NCBI RefSeq assembly: GCF_000204055.1
Contig: NW_006768788.1
Location: forward strand, 1 to 64,000
From: Melampsora larici-populina 98AG31
Taxonomy: Eukaryota > Basidiomycota > Pucciniomycetes > Pucciniales > Melampsoraceae
DNA length: 64,000 nucleotides
Direction of reading: 5' to 3'
In this document: one piece after another, positions 53,806 to 64,000 of the stretch
Position numbering within the stretch: position 1 is the stretch's first letter
How the letters are laid out: each line of letters begins with the position of its first letter
Notes under the pieces: model-generated
Told to the model about the DNA's origin: nothing
Seen by the model: only the letters and a program-made list of their open reading frames with translations
The model's database searches: none
Made by a program: the position numbers and the translations under genes

Positions 53806-55330
53806 TCATTTTTTCCTGGCTTTTGAAAATCTTCTACAGTAAAGTAAAAAGTGGTGAGTATTTTCATTGATGCCACATGTTTTGCATCTGGGTGAGTCGG
53901 TTAGGTTCCTTTTGAAGAGATGAGCATTAAGTGGGCTAAAACCTGCCCTCAGTTGGAAGATAGCTGCTGTGCCACTCTTTTCAAGTTCAGCCAGTCCTTC
54001 CGCTATCCTTTCTTGTTTGTTTACATAATTGTTTTTGCCTGGCCTAAATGCAAAATTTTGGACGTTAAAATTTTCTTTAGTTCTTTGTCTCAAACTACCT
54101 ATACTTGATGGTAGTATCATTGCTGTAATTTAGTTGTCTGCATCTTCTCCTGCTAGTTGATCCGCTAGTGCATTGAGTTCAATTCCCTCATGCCCTGGTG
54201 TCTAAATGAACCATATATTAGTTGTTTCTGGTAGTGTTTTTAGGATTGTTTGGATTTTGATAATTAGGTGTTGCCCTGAGCTTTGCCTTGGGATATCGTG
54301 GATCAATCGTAGTATGTTCTGGTTATAACAAAAAATGGAAAGGTTAGTCGGTGTTGGGCGCTGAGATCTAAAGATGTCTCTTGCTAGCTCTGCTGCTAGG
54401 AGTAGTCCTAGTAGTTTGGTTTCATGCTTTGAGTAATTGTTCTGGTAAATGACTGATTGGGCACTGCTGATTGTCTTCAAGACTGCAGCTGCACCTCCAC
54501 CTTCTTCTTTCACTGATCCATCTGTGAATATTGCCACAGCCTTTCTATCATTTTCTTCCTCTAAGACTTGGTCTGGTAGTTCTTTAATGACTTCTTCTCT
54601 CTTTTTATCAAGATTAAATAGTTTGCATATGCCTTTGACCCATGGCACTATTGGATGTGCATATATGATCTCGATATTCTCTTCTGCAAGGCAACTTAGT
54701 TGTTGACGTTGTAGGACATCTTGGACCGGACCTAGATGAACTTTGGGGCGATGTGACAGTTTGTGCTTGATGAAGATCTCTTTTGCATGGTTTCCAGGTG
54801 CTGAGAGTTGTTTTGATATGAAGTGGTGATTTTTTTGTGTTGCCGTCCATATGAATGGTGGTAAATAAACATTGTGGCTCATCATATTGTTGGAGGTACC
54901 CCTAAAAGCCCCTATTGCTGTTCTGTTTGCCCCGTTTTGGATTGTTTCTAGTAGTCTGTTAGCTTTTTTGTTGTTCTTTTGTGTGAGTCAAGCAATACTG
55001 CCATAGAGAATTTGAGGTAATAAGACTGTGATGATTAGTTTTTTGATTTCTTTTGTTGCCAGTCCTGTGTAGCAGTTGTTCATCCTCTTAAGCTGTTGAA
55101 TATTGAACTCTGCTGTTTTCTTCATGTGTTGAATATGACTGTTGAAAGATAGTTTTGTATTGAGCCATAATCCTAGCCACTTAACCTTGGTTTTAGGCTG
55201 AAGAGTAGTGTCTCCAAATTGGAATGTTGGGAATGTTTGGTTTCTTTTTGTTGTAAGGTGTAGCATTTGAGCTTTCTTATCTTGGTCCAGACATGTTTAT
55301 TTTTGAGTAGCCACTGTTTTATGAATCTGT
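53806..55330 (-). pseudogene. LINE (non-LTR retrotransposon) 3' relic with RNase H
   Basis: Minus-strand text gives the end of a reverse transcriptase (HLTTKRNQTFPTFQFG, TKVKWLGLWLNTKLSFNSHI). An RNase H domain follows (AIFTDGSVKEEGGGAAAVL, KHETKLLGLLLAAELARD, TPGHEGIELNALADQLAG), then a Cys/His zinc-like end (RCKTCGINENTHHFLLYC). This order is that of I/Tad-type LINEs. Stops sit at GSIA-stop, WFI-stop-TPGHEG and elsewhere. The second RNase H Asp appears as Tyr (SIFCYNQ). The 5' part is missing, as is usual for truncated LINE insertions. Confidence 0.75.
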
Positions 55331-55539
55331 TGTCCATGTTCATCAATACAATGATCTATTGAAACAATCAAACCAATGACAAAATTGTTTTTGTCAACTA
55401 TCTAAGATACTTACATATGGTGCCAATATCAATAGGGACTATTGTACCGTGGACTTGGTGAGTAGAGGGTGAGTGAGTTTTGAGGTTGGTTGTGTAGGCT
55501 TTTGTCTGGGAAGGTGTTTTGCGAGTATGAGATGTGATA

Positions 55540-55810
55540 CATGATCACAACCGGGTAGGGTTTGATATGTGGTGGTGTGTTGCCTGCTACAGTGGAGCAT
55601 TTTGTTTCACGGTGTTTTATGTCATCAAGGTACGGTTTCCGCCCTGGGGTGGGCTTTTGTCTTGGACGGTGTGTTTTATGAGATGTGAGGTGGGGTCGGG
55701 TATGTATGTTGTGGGGTGGTGTGTCTCCTGCCACAGTGGTGGATTTTGATTGAGGGGTGGTGTGACTCCTGCTACAGTGGTGGATTTTGGATTGAGGGGT
55801 GGTGTATGTA
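55540..55810. repeat. Minisatellite of about 42-bp units
   Basis: Two clear and further decayed copies of GGTGGTGTGACTCCTGCTAC followed by AGTGGTGGATTTTG recur here. The first copies, near 55570, are more diverged. I see no coding function. Confidence 0.6.
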
Positions 55811-56704
55811 CTTAAAGCGTTAGTTTGGAAAGTACAGTCTCGTGATACAGTGGTGGAATTTGCTACAGGTGTGGTGTGTGTTTTTAAAGGGGGAGTTTGA
55901 GGTGTGTTGGTCTCTCTTAAGGAAAGTGGGACTTGTCTGTTTTGAGATCCCTCCAAGATGCTCCTCAAGATCCAACTTCATATTGGCAGGGTAGAGTCAA
56001 AAATCCATTGGGTGATAGGTAGGTCTGTATGACCTAATGATATTAGGTTTTGACTTAAGTCTTCAGGTGTTTGTTGAAGTCACTCTTGTGCAAAGGACTA
56101 AACAAATGGCCACAAGCCATTACATAAGCTCCAACTCCCAGAGGCTCCATTTGTGGACTGGAAGTTCTGCTTCTTGGAGAGTTGTGATTGGACTTTTACA
56201 CCTCTCCTTGAGTGCTGAGCAGGTTCAAAGCCTGTATTCCTCAAAAATCCATAAAAAAACACCAACCTTGGACCACCCAGAAATAGGAGATCCCAAAGAC
56301 ATATGGAAGTGGTTGGAGCCCCAGCAAATGTAATGGCCCTTCCTAACATTTTCTTTTGTTGTGTAGTGATGTTTATATTGCCCAAAAACAAAAAACATAT
56401 TGCAGTGGTTTTAATATTGATACAGCTCACTTCTCAAGCCAAAATTCTTGTTTATGAGGTAAGTCCCTTGCATGAGCCTTGGACCGCCAGCAAAGGACTT
56501 GGTTAATTCTGGACAGAGTGGTTCTCAAAAACCAATCCCCTGGAATGGGGCCCTTCACTACCCCAACCCATGCATTCTTGACTACAAGTAAGGAGGGCAC
56601 AACTGGGTGGACACCACATAGAATCAAAGTACAGATTGAGTTGGTCTGAAAGATGACCCAGGAATGCCGGGCTTATCTGCAATCCAGTTTCACCTACATA
56701 GGCT
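55811..56704. other. Intergenic DNA, nothing recognised
   Basis: I see no gene or clear repeat boundary between the minisatellite and the left end of the hAT element. Confidence 0.5.
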
Positions 56705-57237
56705 AGTGTAGAATGGAGTGATTACACCTCTTCCAACATTGCAACCGCGCTGCTCAAAAGTGCGGGAGCAAAGCGGGTTGTGCATCCACTCATACCCTCG
56801 CTATGCAGGGCGGAGCCTGCGCACCGCGCAGCAAGGGTCCGAAACCCCAGAGCGGAGTGAACCACTCCCCAACGGGCCGGGGCTTGGGCTGCCCCGCTAT
56901 ATAGCAGAGCCTACCCGCACCCAGGTCCCAGGTAAGCCCTTTAACCAACGTTCTCCAACCTTCTTGTACATCTATTGTGATATCAATCTCACTACCTCAA
57001 GATGGCAACTGGCGGTTGGACATCCCTTTGAACTATTGACCAAGTCCTGTATACAACCCCCTGGACAACATTTTGGCACTGGCCAGCTTGTGGTTCACAT
57101 TTCCAAGATATAAGGTACGCCTATAGGTTTTTCTCTTATCTCTCTTCAAGATAAGATTGATTATTAACCAAATCCTTGTCATAACGTTTGATCGATCATT
57201 GAAATCAACAACACCCTTGTCAATATCTCCCATCACT

Positions 57238-60200
57238 ATGCCCCCCTCCAAAAGCATCTCACAAAGCTCGACCTCTACTCCAAATACACTTCAGGTCCCA
57301 GGTAGGTCCTCTGGTAGAAGTCTCCGACCTGCCAGCCCATCTCGCACCCAACCTGGTTTCATCGCAATTCCCAAAGACTCGTGTGTCACTTTAGCTGTAT
57401 CATCCAGCCCTGGTGATGGATCTCCAGGACCCCTCGTCCATTGACCTGCATCACCCCGACCTTCAGCTCCGATCAGCAAAAAGAACACTGCCCCACAGGC
57501 CAAGCAAGCTCCAAAAGGAAAAGTAAGTTGTTTTGATCGTATGATGATCAAACTGAAGCAATGAACTTACATTCAAACTGTATGTGTCACCTAGAATCGC
57601 TCTTCAACCAGCAAAAGGGCTAGATCAATATTGGTCTCTGGCACTTCATCAGCAGGAACTTCTCCTCCGCGCAAGAGACCCAGAAAGGATGTAAGTCAAT
57701 TTCTACTAATCATCTTAATGTATCAATCACATTCTTTTCTAATCCATCTTCTACCTTCATTCTCATTCATTTCCAATCCACCTTCTACCTCTATCACCTT
57801 TATCTTTCTTCTTATCCAATCGTTTCATTTCAAACTCTTGTTTAGGTCTATGAGGTCCCAGCCAATGTTGACATGGATCAACATTTGGACATCAAGATTG
57901 TTGAGACCAAAGGCTATATGAAATCTAGGAGCGAAGACGTGAAGCATCTGAAATCCTATTTTTATCCTCCTAAAGTGTGTATATTTCTTTTTTCACTTGT
58001 GTGATTTGTTTATGTGTTACATGGCTAACATTCATAATAATTCCTTTACCATCGGCACTTGTAGGGTCTTGCATACAAGTGTCAATGGTGCAACAATACG
58101 TATTTGGCTGGGTTAACTGCGTATTATGGCTTATGGGGGCACCGCGATGGCAAACAGAATTGGCCTGAGTGCAAGATGCGTCACAAAGCAATTGCTGCAG
58201 GCGTCGTTCTTCCGCCATCTTACACTGAGAAACTCAAAGCTGAAAGGAAGGTCACAAAGGGAAATCTCAAAACTTACTTTGCTGGCCCTAAGTTCTCAGC
58301 CGAACTCGTCAATATGATTTTGGTAATGTGGCTGGTTTGCCATGCCCTTCCATGGGCTCGTTTCAAAGATCCATCTCTTCACGCCGCTTTTCACACTGTC
58401 AATTGGGGTGGTACGCTTCGATCCAGAACCTGGGCCGCAAAGCAATCCGTCATCTTATTTTCGGGATTGCACGACCAGGCTATTAACACTGTGAAGGTAA
58501 GTATCTCTAGCTTTATCAAGTTGACTTGTACGGAATGCGAGGTGTGTCAAAGTGACAATTCAATTTTCAAAAATTGAAATTTCAGAATCCCCGGGTCAGA
58601 AATTGATAAAACTGGAATAAACATCAGATTTAACCCCAATACTGGTCTGAAACCGCCTGTATTGGGGATAAAACCTATCTTTCTGCCAATTTTCACAATT
58701 TCCAGACCACAACTCAAATATCGACCACTGACTTGGCACTTTGGCACAAATAATACATGAAAATTTCAAGAAATCGATTTTCATCATGTCAAACTTCACA
58801 TATGTATAAAACAACAAAACCCAATACCTAACCGTACCACAAGTTCACCTTTTGGGTAAATGCACACCCATCAAAACCTAATGTGATCATTACTAAGATC
58901 CCTACCGAGTCAACCATAGAGAAAATTTACAACCAATCACTATCAGCTTTCACCTATTCCACAAAGTCTATATCCCTGGGACCGGGATAGACGAAAGCCC
59001 CGGTCCCAGGGCTTGTCTTTCTCTCCAGTCAATCGACTGGAGAGAGCCACCTAAGCCTAGGTGGTCAAACTCTAATAGAGAGACCACCTAGGCTTAGGTG
59101 GCCCTCCCCTCCAGTCGATCGACTGGAGGGATGGCCCTGTGGGCTGGAGCCTAAGCCTAGGTGACCCCAGGGCTTGTTATCCAGTCAGAACAAAGCCTAG
59201 GGCCACCTAGGCTTAGGTGGCCTTCTCCTCCAGTCAATCGACTGGAGGTAAGGGGGTCCCTAGGCTGTGTTCTCCGGTCAATCGACTGGAGAACAAGCCC
59301 TGGGACCGTAGGCTTAGGCTCCAGCCCTGGAGAGCCATCCCTCCAGTAGATCGACTGGAGGGAAGGGCCACCTAAGCCTAGGTGGCCCTAGGCTGTGTTC
59401 TCCAGTCGATCGACTGGAGAACCAGCCCTGGGACTGGGATAGACTAAAGCCCCGGTCCCAGGGCCATCCCTCGAGTCGATTGACTGGAGGAAGGGACCAC
59501 CTAAGCCTAGGTGGTCTCTCTATTAGAGTTTGACCACCTAGGCTTAGGTGGCTCTCTCCAGTCGATCGACTGGAGAGAAAGACAAGCCCTGGGACCGGGG
59601 CTTTCGTCTATCCCGGTCCCAGGGATATAGACTTTGTGGAACAGGTGAAAGCTGATAGTGATTGGTTGTAAATTTTCTCTATGGTTGACTCGGTAGGGAT
59701 CTTAGTAATGATCACATTAGGTTTTGATGGGTGTGCATTTACCCAAAAGGTGAACTTGTGGTACGGTTAGGTATTGGGTTTTGTTGTTTTATACATATGT
59801 GAAGTTTGACATGATGAAAATCGATTTCTTGAAATTTTCATGTATTATTTGTGCCAAAGTGCCAAGTCAGTGGTCGATATTTGAGTTGTGGTCTGGAAAT
59901 TGTGAAAACTGGCAGAAAGATAGGTTTTATCCCCAATACAGGCGGTTTCAGACCAGTATTGGGATTAAATCTGATGTTTATTCCAGTTTTGTCAATTTCT
60001 GACCCGGGGATTCTGAAATTTCAATTTTGAAATTTCAAGTTGTCACTTTGGCACATGTCGCATTCCGTAGACTTGTACATTTTGCTGATATATTTATTTA
60101 AATGAAAATTGACCTAGGAAAACAAGGGTAAGTTTTGCTTGGTACACGATGTTTGGACTACAAAAGGCCACCGCTATGCCTTCATTGGAGCCACCGCGAA

Positions 60201-61969
60201 TTTCATTGACAACGACTGAAATTACCGTTCAACACACCTTACCCTTAAAATGGTGGCTTGGCGGCATTTCGGTGCCCTTCTAGCCAGGCCAATTGGACGC
60301 TTTCTCATTTGTCACGGGCTTCATAAAAAGATATGTACTTGATTTCATTTATTGCAATCTTTTATTGTCCTGAATTCTTTTTTTTAATCTTTCTTACATG
60401 CTTGCTCAGGTTACCTACAGTGGCGGAAACAACAGACCTATGGCTTCTGAGATGCAGACGATGTTTGCTTGTGCTGAAGACCCGGCCACGTGGAGTCCAT
60501 CTTCGCATCACGTGAAGTGCTATGCCCATAAGCTCAACCTCACGGTTGGGCATGGGCTCAAGTTAATGGGGCAGAAGGTTAGTGTAGCTAAACCTGGTAT
60601 ACCTCATGGTCAGCCACTTCCTATCCCAGCGCTCGAGGCCAACGATGGCGAGGATGAGGTGCAAATTGACGACCCAGAATCAGAAGACGAGGACGACACT
60701 GGTCTACCTGAAACACCCGATGGAGTTGATCAACAGGATACTAATGAGGGATTGGAAATCTCTGGTAATCTTTGTGAAAAGGACAACTTGGTGGCCATGG
60801 CTCTCTCAGAGGTGAGTATTCTTTCTCTCTCTCTATATATTTGTCTTCAATATATTTGCTATTTTTGCTAAGTAAGCTTGATTTCTTACTGTTTAGGTTG
60901 ATACTGTGAGTGGCCAGATAGCCAGCAGTGCAGCCAGAAGAAGCGACTTCCAGTCACGTTCGACTCGGATGGGTTATCAAGGCCGTATGCTCAAACGGCC
61001 TTGCAAAACCCGCTGGAACAGTCACTACAAGAGTCGCAAAGTGGCTTGTGAGGCACAAGAGGTAAGGCACATTATAATCTGAAGATTAAATTAAACTAAC
61101 ACTAACATTGTTTTGTTCTGTTAGGTAATCAACTCTATGCTTGCCGCTGATTGTAAAGCTTTTTTTAAGGGGGTCAACATCTCTTCTGCCAAATGGCATG
61201 CAGTGGAATTGGTCAACAAGCTTCTCAAGGTGTGTTTTTCTCTCTTTGTTTTATTAAGACTGTCTATTCAACTTATGTTCATCTTTTGTAGACTTTTGTT
61301 GATGCCACGTCGCGAGTCAATGGCAACGGACCAACCGGCTGTATACTCTTACAGGAATACAAATGCGTCATCACTGAGCTCAACAGCCATCAAGCCGATG
61401 CCACCGAATTCAAAAGCCTTGTGGGTGCGATAGATGAGATGATTCTATGGCTAGGCAAGTACCCGGAAGAGGCGTTGCAGACCAATAGTATCCTTCTTGC
61501 CACTATCCTTAACCCTTGGTTCTGCGGGAAATTCTTCACTGTACATTATCCCAATTTCGAGCATGCTGCCAATTCGGCAATCAATTTGGCTTTTGACTGT
61601 ATCTTACTGGAAACTGAACATTGTGACACATCCCCATCAGCTGACGAGGGGAATGCTGCCGATGAGGAACCCGATGACTTTGATATCTTTGGCTCTTCCA
61701 ACAATCCAACACCAATTTCCAAACCTTGCGCAACTGGCACGCGATTACCTTTCTATATCAGCTACCTTGTGTGCTTGTGAGCGCACCTTCTCCGCTGAGG
61801 CTGACATATGTACTCCATCACGCCCAAATATGCTTCCAAAGACGATGGAGCGTCTTGTGGGTTCTCAGTCTTGGTTGAGGAAGGGATTGTCCCTGGTGGC
61901 GATTTTGAAGAGGACACACAAGCTCTTCAACACTATATTGATAGCTTGGTAAAACACAAGAAGGTTTAA
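57238..61969 (+). pseudogene. hAT transposase pseudogene
   Basis: Exons can be followed over 4.7 kb. A BED-like zinc region reads YKCQWCNNTYLAGLTAYYG, then CKMRHKAI. The first catalytic block is CLVHDVWTTKGHRYAFIGAT. A CYAHKLNL block, an acidic insert and CKTRWNSHYKSRKVACEAQE follow. The end reads LAQLARDYLSISAT and CERTFSAEADICTPSRPNM, the hAT dimerisation region. Defects: a TGA in FIDND-stop-NYRST where Trp is usual, a donor changed from GT to AT after HGLHKK (about 60330), and a frameshift with deletion of the conserved WW segment near 61720. A TGA at 57442 may lie in an intron. The intron after DQAINTVK holds the 1.5-kb palindrome. Confidence 0.8.
58529..60069. mobile_element. 1541-bp palindrome built of smaller palindromes
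   Basis: Outer ends TACGGAATGCGA and TCGCATTCCGTA are flanked by GACTTG (58523-58528 and 60070-60075). The arms are near-exact complements for about 600 bp from each end. The GC-rich core (58975-59625) is assembled from repeated modules: CTCCAGTCGATCGACTGGAG or variants (eight times), CCACCTAAGCCTAGGTGG or its inversion, CTCTAATAGAGAG and GGGACCGGGATAGAC. Each of the first two modules is itself a palindrome. No coding is present. It sits in an intron of the hAT relic. Confidence 0.85.
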
Positions 61970-62346
61970 TTTTAATTTTAATTTTCATTTTCTATCAATA
62001 GCTCCTGTTCTTTCTTATTACAAGGTTCTGCTTCTATTTGTTATTTATTTTTTGTTGCTTGTTCCTTTCATCACTTTTATTTTGTTTGTTAATTTTTTTT
62101 AACTCGTGAATGGATTTTTTGGCTTCAATGAGGTGTGTGCGGCGCTTTATAGCGTTGTGCGGCACTATATAGCGGCTCAGAGTGGTGCGCCGCTATATAG
62201 CGGTGTTCTTAGTGGTTACACAACTACAAACTCCCAAGTGAGAAAAAAAAAGAGCGGTTGAGTTCGTAGTGCTTTAGAGTGTTACTGGCGCTCTGCACCT
62301 GAAATAGCCCGAATTCTTGTGCGTAGCGTAGCGGTTGCGTTGTTGC

Positions 62347-62889
62347 CTCTTCAAGAAAAAACTCATGAAGGTGTCAAGTTTCAATCTAACAAGTAACTGT
62401 GTTTCACATCCTAAATCCATTGATTTAGATAGTGGGGAACAGTGGACAAGTGCAGATACTGGTAACCATCGAAATCAATCGCACTACAACTTTTTGCAGT
62501 GGAGCTGAAGCTGTTAACGCTCAACAGAGTGTGCCTCCTAAGCCCCCAAACGCAGCTGTTAACGGTTGTAGCCAGCTTGCAGGAGCTGTGCTATGGTGAT
62601 TCAGTCTATAGATATGTTATAAAACCTCTGCGTCAACGTGGTGACACAGCAAGGCCGTCTGGAAAACCACTGCATCCACGGTTAACTGGCCTGTAGCGTG
62701 TTGCAGCACAGCTTACCCAGTGTGGTTTGTGTTTTACCTGATCAATTGTCTAGATTGCTACATCACTGGTTACAAGTATCTGCACTTGTCCACTGTTCCC
62801 CACTATCTGAATCAATAGATTTAGGATGTGAAACACAGCTACTTGTAAGATTGAAACTTGACACCTTCATGGGTTTTTTCTTGAAGAGG
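62347..62889. mobile_element. 543-bp element with about 120-bp inverted repeats
   Basis: Arms at 62347-62468 and 62769-62889 match almost throughout, for example AGATAGTGGGGAACAGTGGA. Near the outside they carry GGTGTCAAGTTT, also found at the ends of 47348-47748. The right arm abuts and overlaps the hAT terminal repeat by GAAGAGG. I see no clear target duplication. Confidence 0.75.
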
Positions 62890-62911
62890 TGTAATCACTC
62901 CATTCTACACT

Positions 62912-64000
62912 TGAATGACATACTGCGCCTGTGGCAATACCTGAAGCTTCCCGCCACAAAGCGCAAACACAGAGTGTCTTGCTCTGCATGCACCCCAGTC
63001 CTAGCCAAAGAGCAGGTCTAAGTGCCCCTCCTGCGCTACCGGCTTCTCTGCGCTCATATAGCCAAGCACAGTTTTAGAAGGGCAATTTCAAGGCTTGCTG
63101 TGCTCTCAAGTTTGGCATGATGTATCCAGCAAGCCAATCTGTAATCTGCTAAAAGCTTTCAAGAGACAAATATCAGAACATGCCTCTTTGGTTGGATAGT
63201 GGTTGATATTCTACCGCAGATGAATGATTGAGATCCAAGAAGATTTTTTATGCTGATTGATCCCTGTATGTTGGTTTTACCTTCAACGTATGGTTGGGCT
63301 TCTCCCTGCTCAATAGGCATACACTTATTCCTGTGTTCCCATGAAATTGAATTATGGAACAATCCACCCCGCTCTGAATACCAAAGATCATATGTGGCGG
63401 GGCACAAACGGTGTGGGTGTGTCTTGTAAGCGGAGTGTGAGAGGGTGTGGGGTGTAGCAGGATTGCGCCCTGTTACAAAGAAAGAAGATAAAAAGCAGAT
63501 AAAAGTGCAGAGCTTCATGTGTTGCATGTGGATGTAGGATAAGTTAGTTTGATACAAGCACAGCTTTCTTACACTTGTGGGGAGAAGTCAAAACTGTAAG
63601 TTGTGCATCCAAGTTACAGAATCATATAGTGTAAAGTGAGAAGCCAAAGAGAGAGTTTAAAAGGTGTTGTGTGGCAATGATCAATGTCATTTGCTTCAGC
63701 ACATTTAACACCTTAGTTAGATAACTCAACCTCTTTATCAAAGACTCTAGTCATAAAATCCTTGTGTGGAATTGCCCATTATATCATTATGAACAAAATA
63801 ATGTTATCATGGGTATGGTACCTTATGGGTTCATTCAGTTTTTGCGCATTCAATCCATCAGAAAGATCAATGAAAGGCATGATTGAAGGGAGCAATTTGC
63901 ATGGTGTGGTACAAGATAATGCCCAAAACAACATTCACAACAGGATCAAGGCATTGGAAATCTTTGCGCCATTGAATGAAAAACCTAAATATGTATCTAA
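62912..64000. other. Window end, repeat-like DNA
   Basis: I see no gene. The minus strand near 63475 reads TGTAACAGGGCGCAATC, a possible LTR start, but no partner lies in the window. Confidence 0.35.

Larger units (their letters stand above)
56705..62911 (+). mobile_element. Decayed hAT-type transposon, 6.2 kb, with nested insertions
   Basis: A perfect 29-bp inverted repeat (starting AGTGTAGAATGGAGTGATTA) lies at 56705-56733 and 62883-62911. Between them is a multi-exon hAT transposase relic (57238-61969). Subterminal words GCTATATAGC recur near both ends (56913, 62168, 62190), as is common for hAT transposase binding. Two foreign inverted-repeat elements sit inside (58529-60069 and 62347-62889). 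I found no clear 8-bp target duplication. The outer repeat could therefore belong to a different nested element. Confidence 0.55.

Noticed and set aside
58975..59625. CRISPR-like array of short palindromic repeats.
   Set aside because: Repeats are unevenly spaced, occur in both orientations, alternate with other palindromic modules, and the window is clearly eukaryotic.
42870..60230. Several TGA codons at Trp positions could suggest TGA is read as Trp.
   Set aside because: Intact genes here (TRS31, MFAP1, gag, pol, the 487-residue accessory gene) end in TGA and use TGG for Trp, and the affected genes also carry frameshifts.
63780..64000. Possible reverse transcriptase fragment (MVPYGFIQF-like reading).
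   Set aside because: Only a few residues resemble the motif, and stops follow in all frames.

Overview
The window looks like a fungal chromosome, most likely a basidiomycete of the rust type (Pucciniales). The evidence is AT-rich DNA, single-copy genes broken by many short GT-AG introns (50-100 bp), a chromodomain-bearing Ty3/gypsy element, and dense nested DNA transposons and MITEs. The species call is inference from gene style and repeat load.

Layout. 121-6103: a complete, apparently young Ty3/gypsy chromovirus on the minus strand, with LTRs I read as identical, a 5-bp target duplication and intact gag and pol. 6104-12159: decayed repeat DNA (gag relic, MITEs, LTR-like remnants). 12160-15322: two intact divergent housekeeping genes, the AP-3 mu adaptin and TRAPP subunit Trs31, sharing a 223-bp intergenic region; both products act in membrane traffic. 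15323-24146: repeat DNA with a tRNA-Ile gene, TA-flanked MITEs and relics of hAT and Tc1 transposases. 24147-26109: an intact MFAP1-like spliceosomal gene. 26290-28713: weak, partly duplicated gene fragments. 29408-31678: three consecutive TTA-flanked PIF/Harbinger-type elements, the first containing a 100-N assembly gap. 31746-34030: an intact eight-exon class-3 aldehyde dehydrogenase. 34678-39230: a Tc1/mariner-type transposon with an intact DD34E transposase and a second intact seven-exon gene of unknown function. 39238-42484: further foldback elements and repeat DNA. 42485-49076: a run of decayed single-copy genes, including the DNA primase small subunit. 49504-53280: long inverted-repeat elements and an interstitial telomere-like array. 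53806-55330: a LINE 3' relic. 56705-62911: a decayed hAT element whose intron carries a 1.5-kb palindrome made of smaller palindromes. 62912-64000: no gene recognised.

The five intact host genes are ordinary eukaryotic functions. The unusual biology lies in the mobile DNA: a probable self-priming retrotransposon, a two-gene Tc1/mariner element, a chain of elements that share TTA target sites, and the modular palindrome. Exon structures were worked out by hand from splice-site consensus, reading frame and family conservation; none was checked against transcripts.
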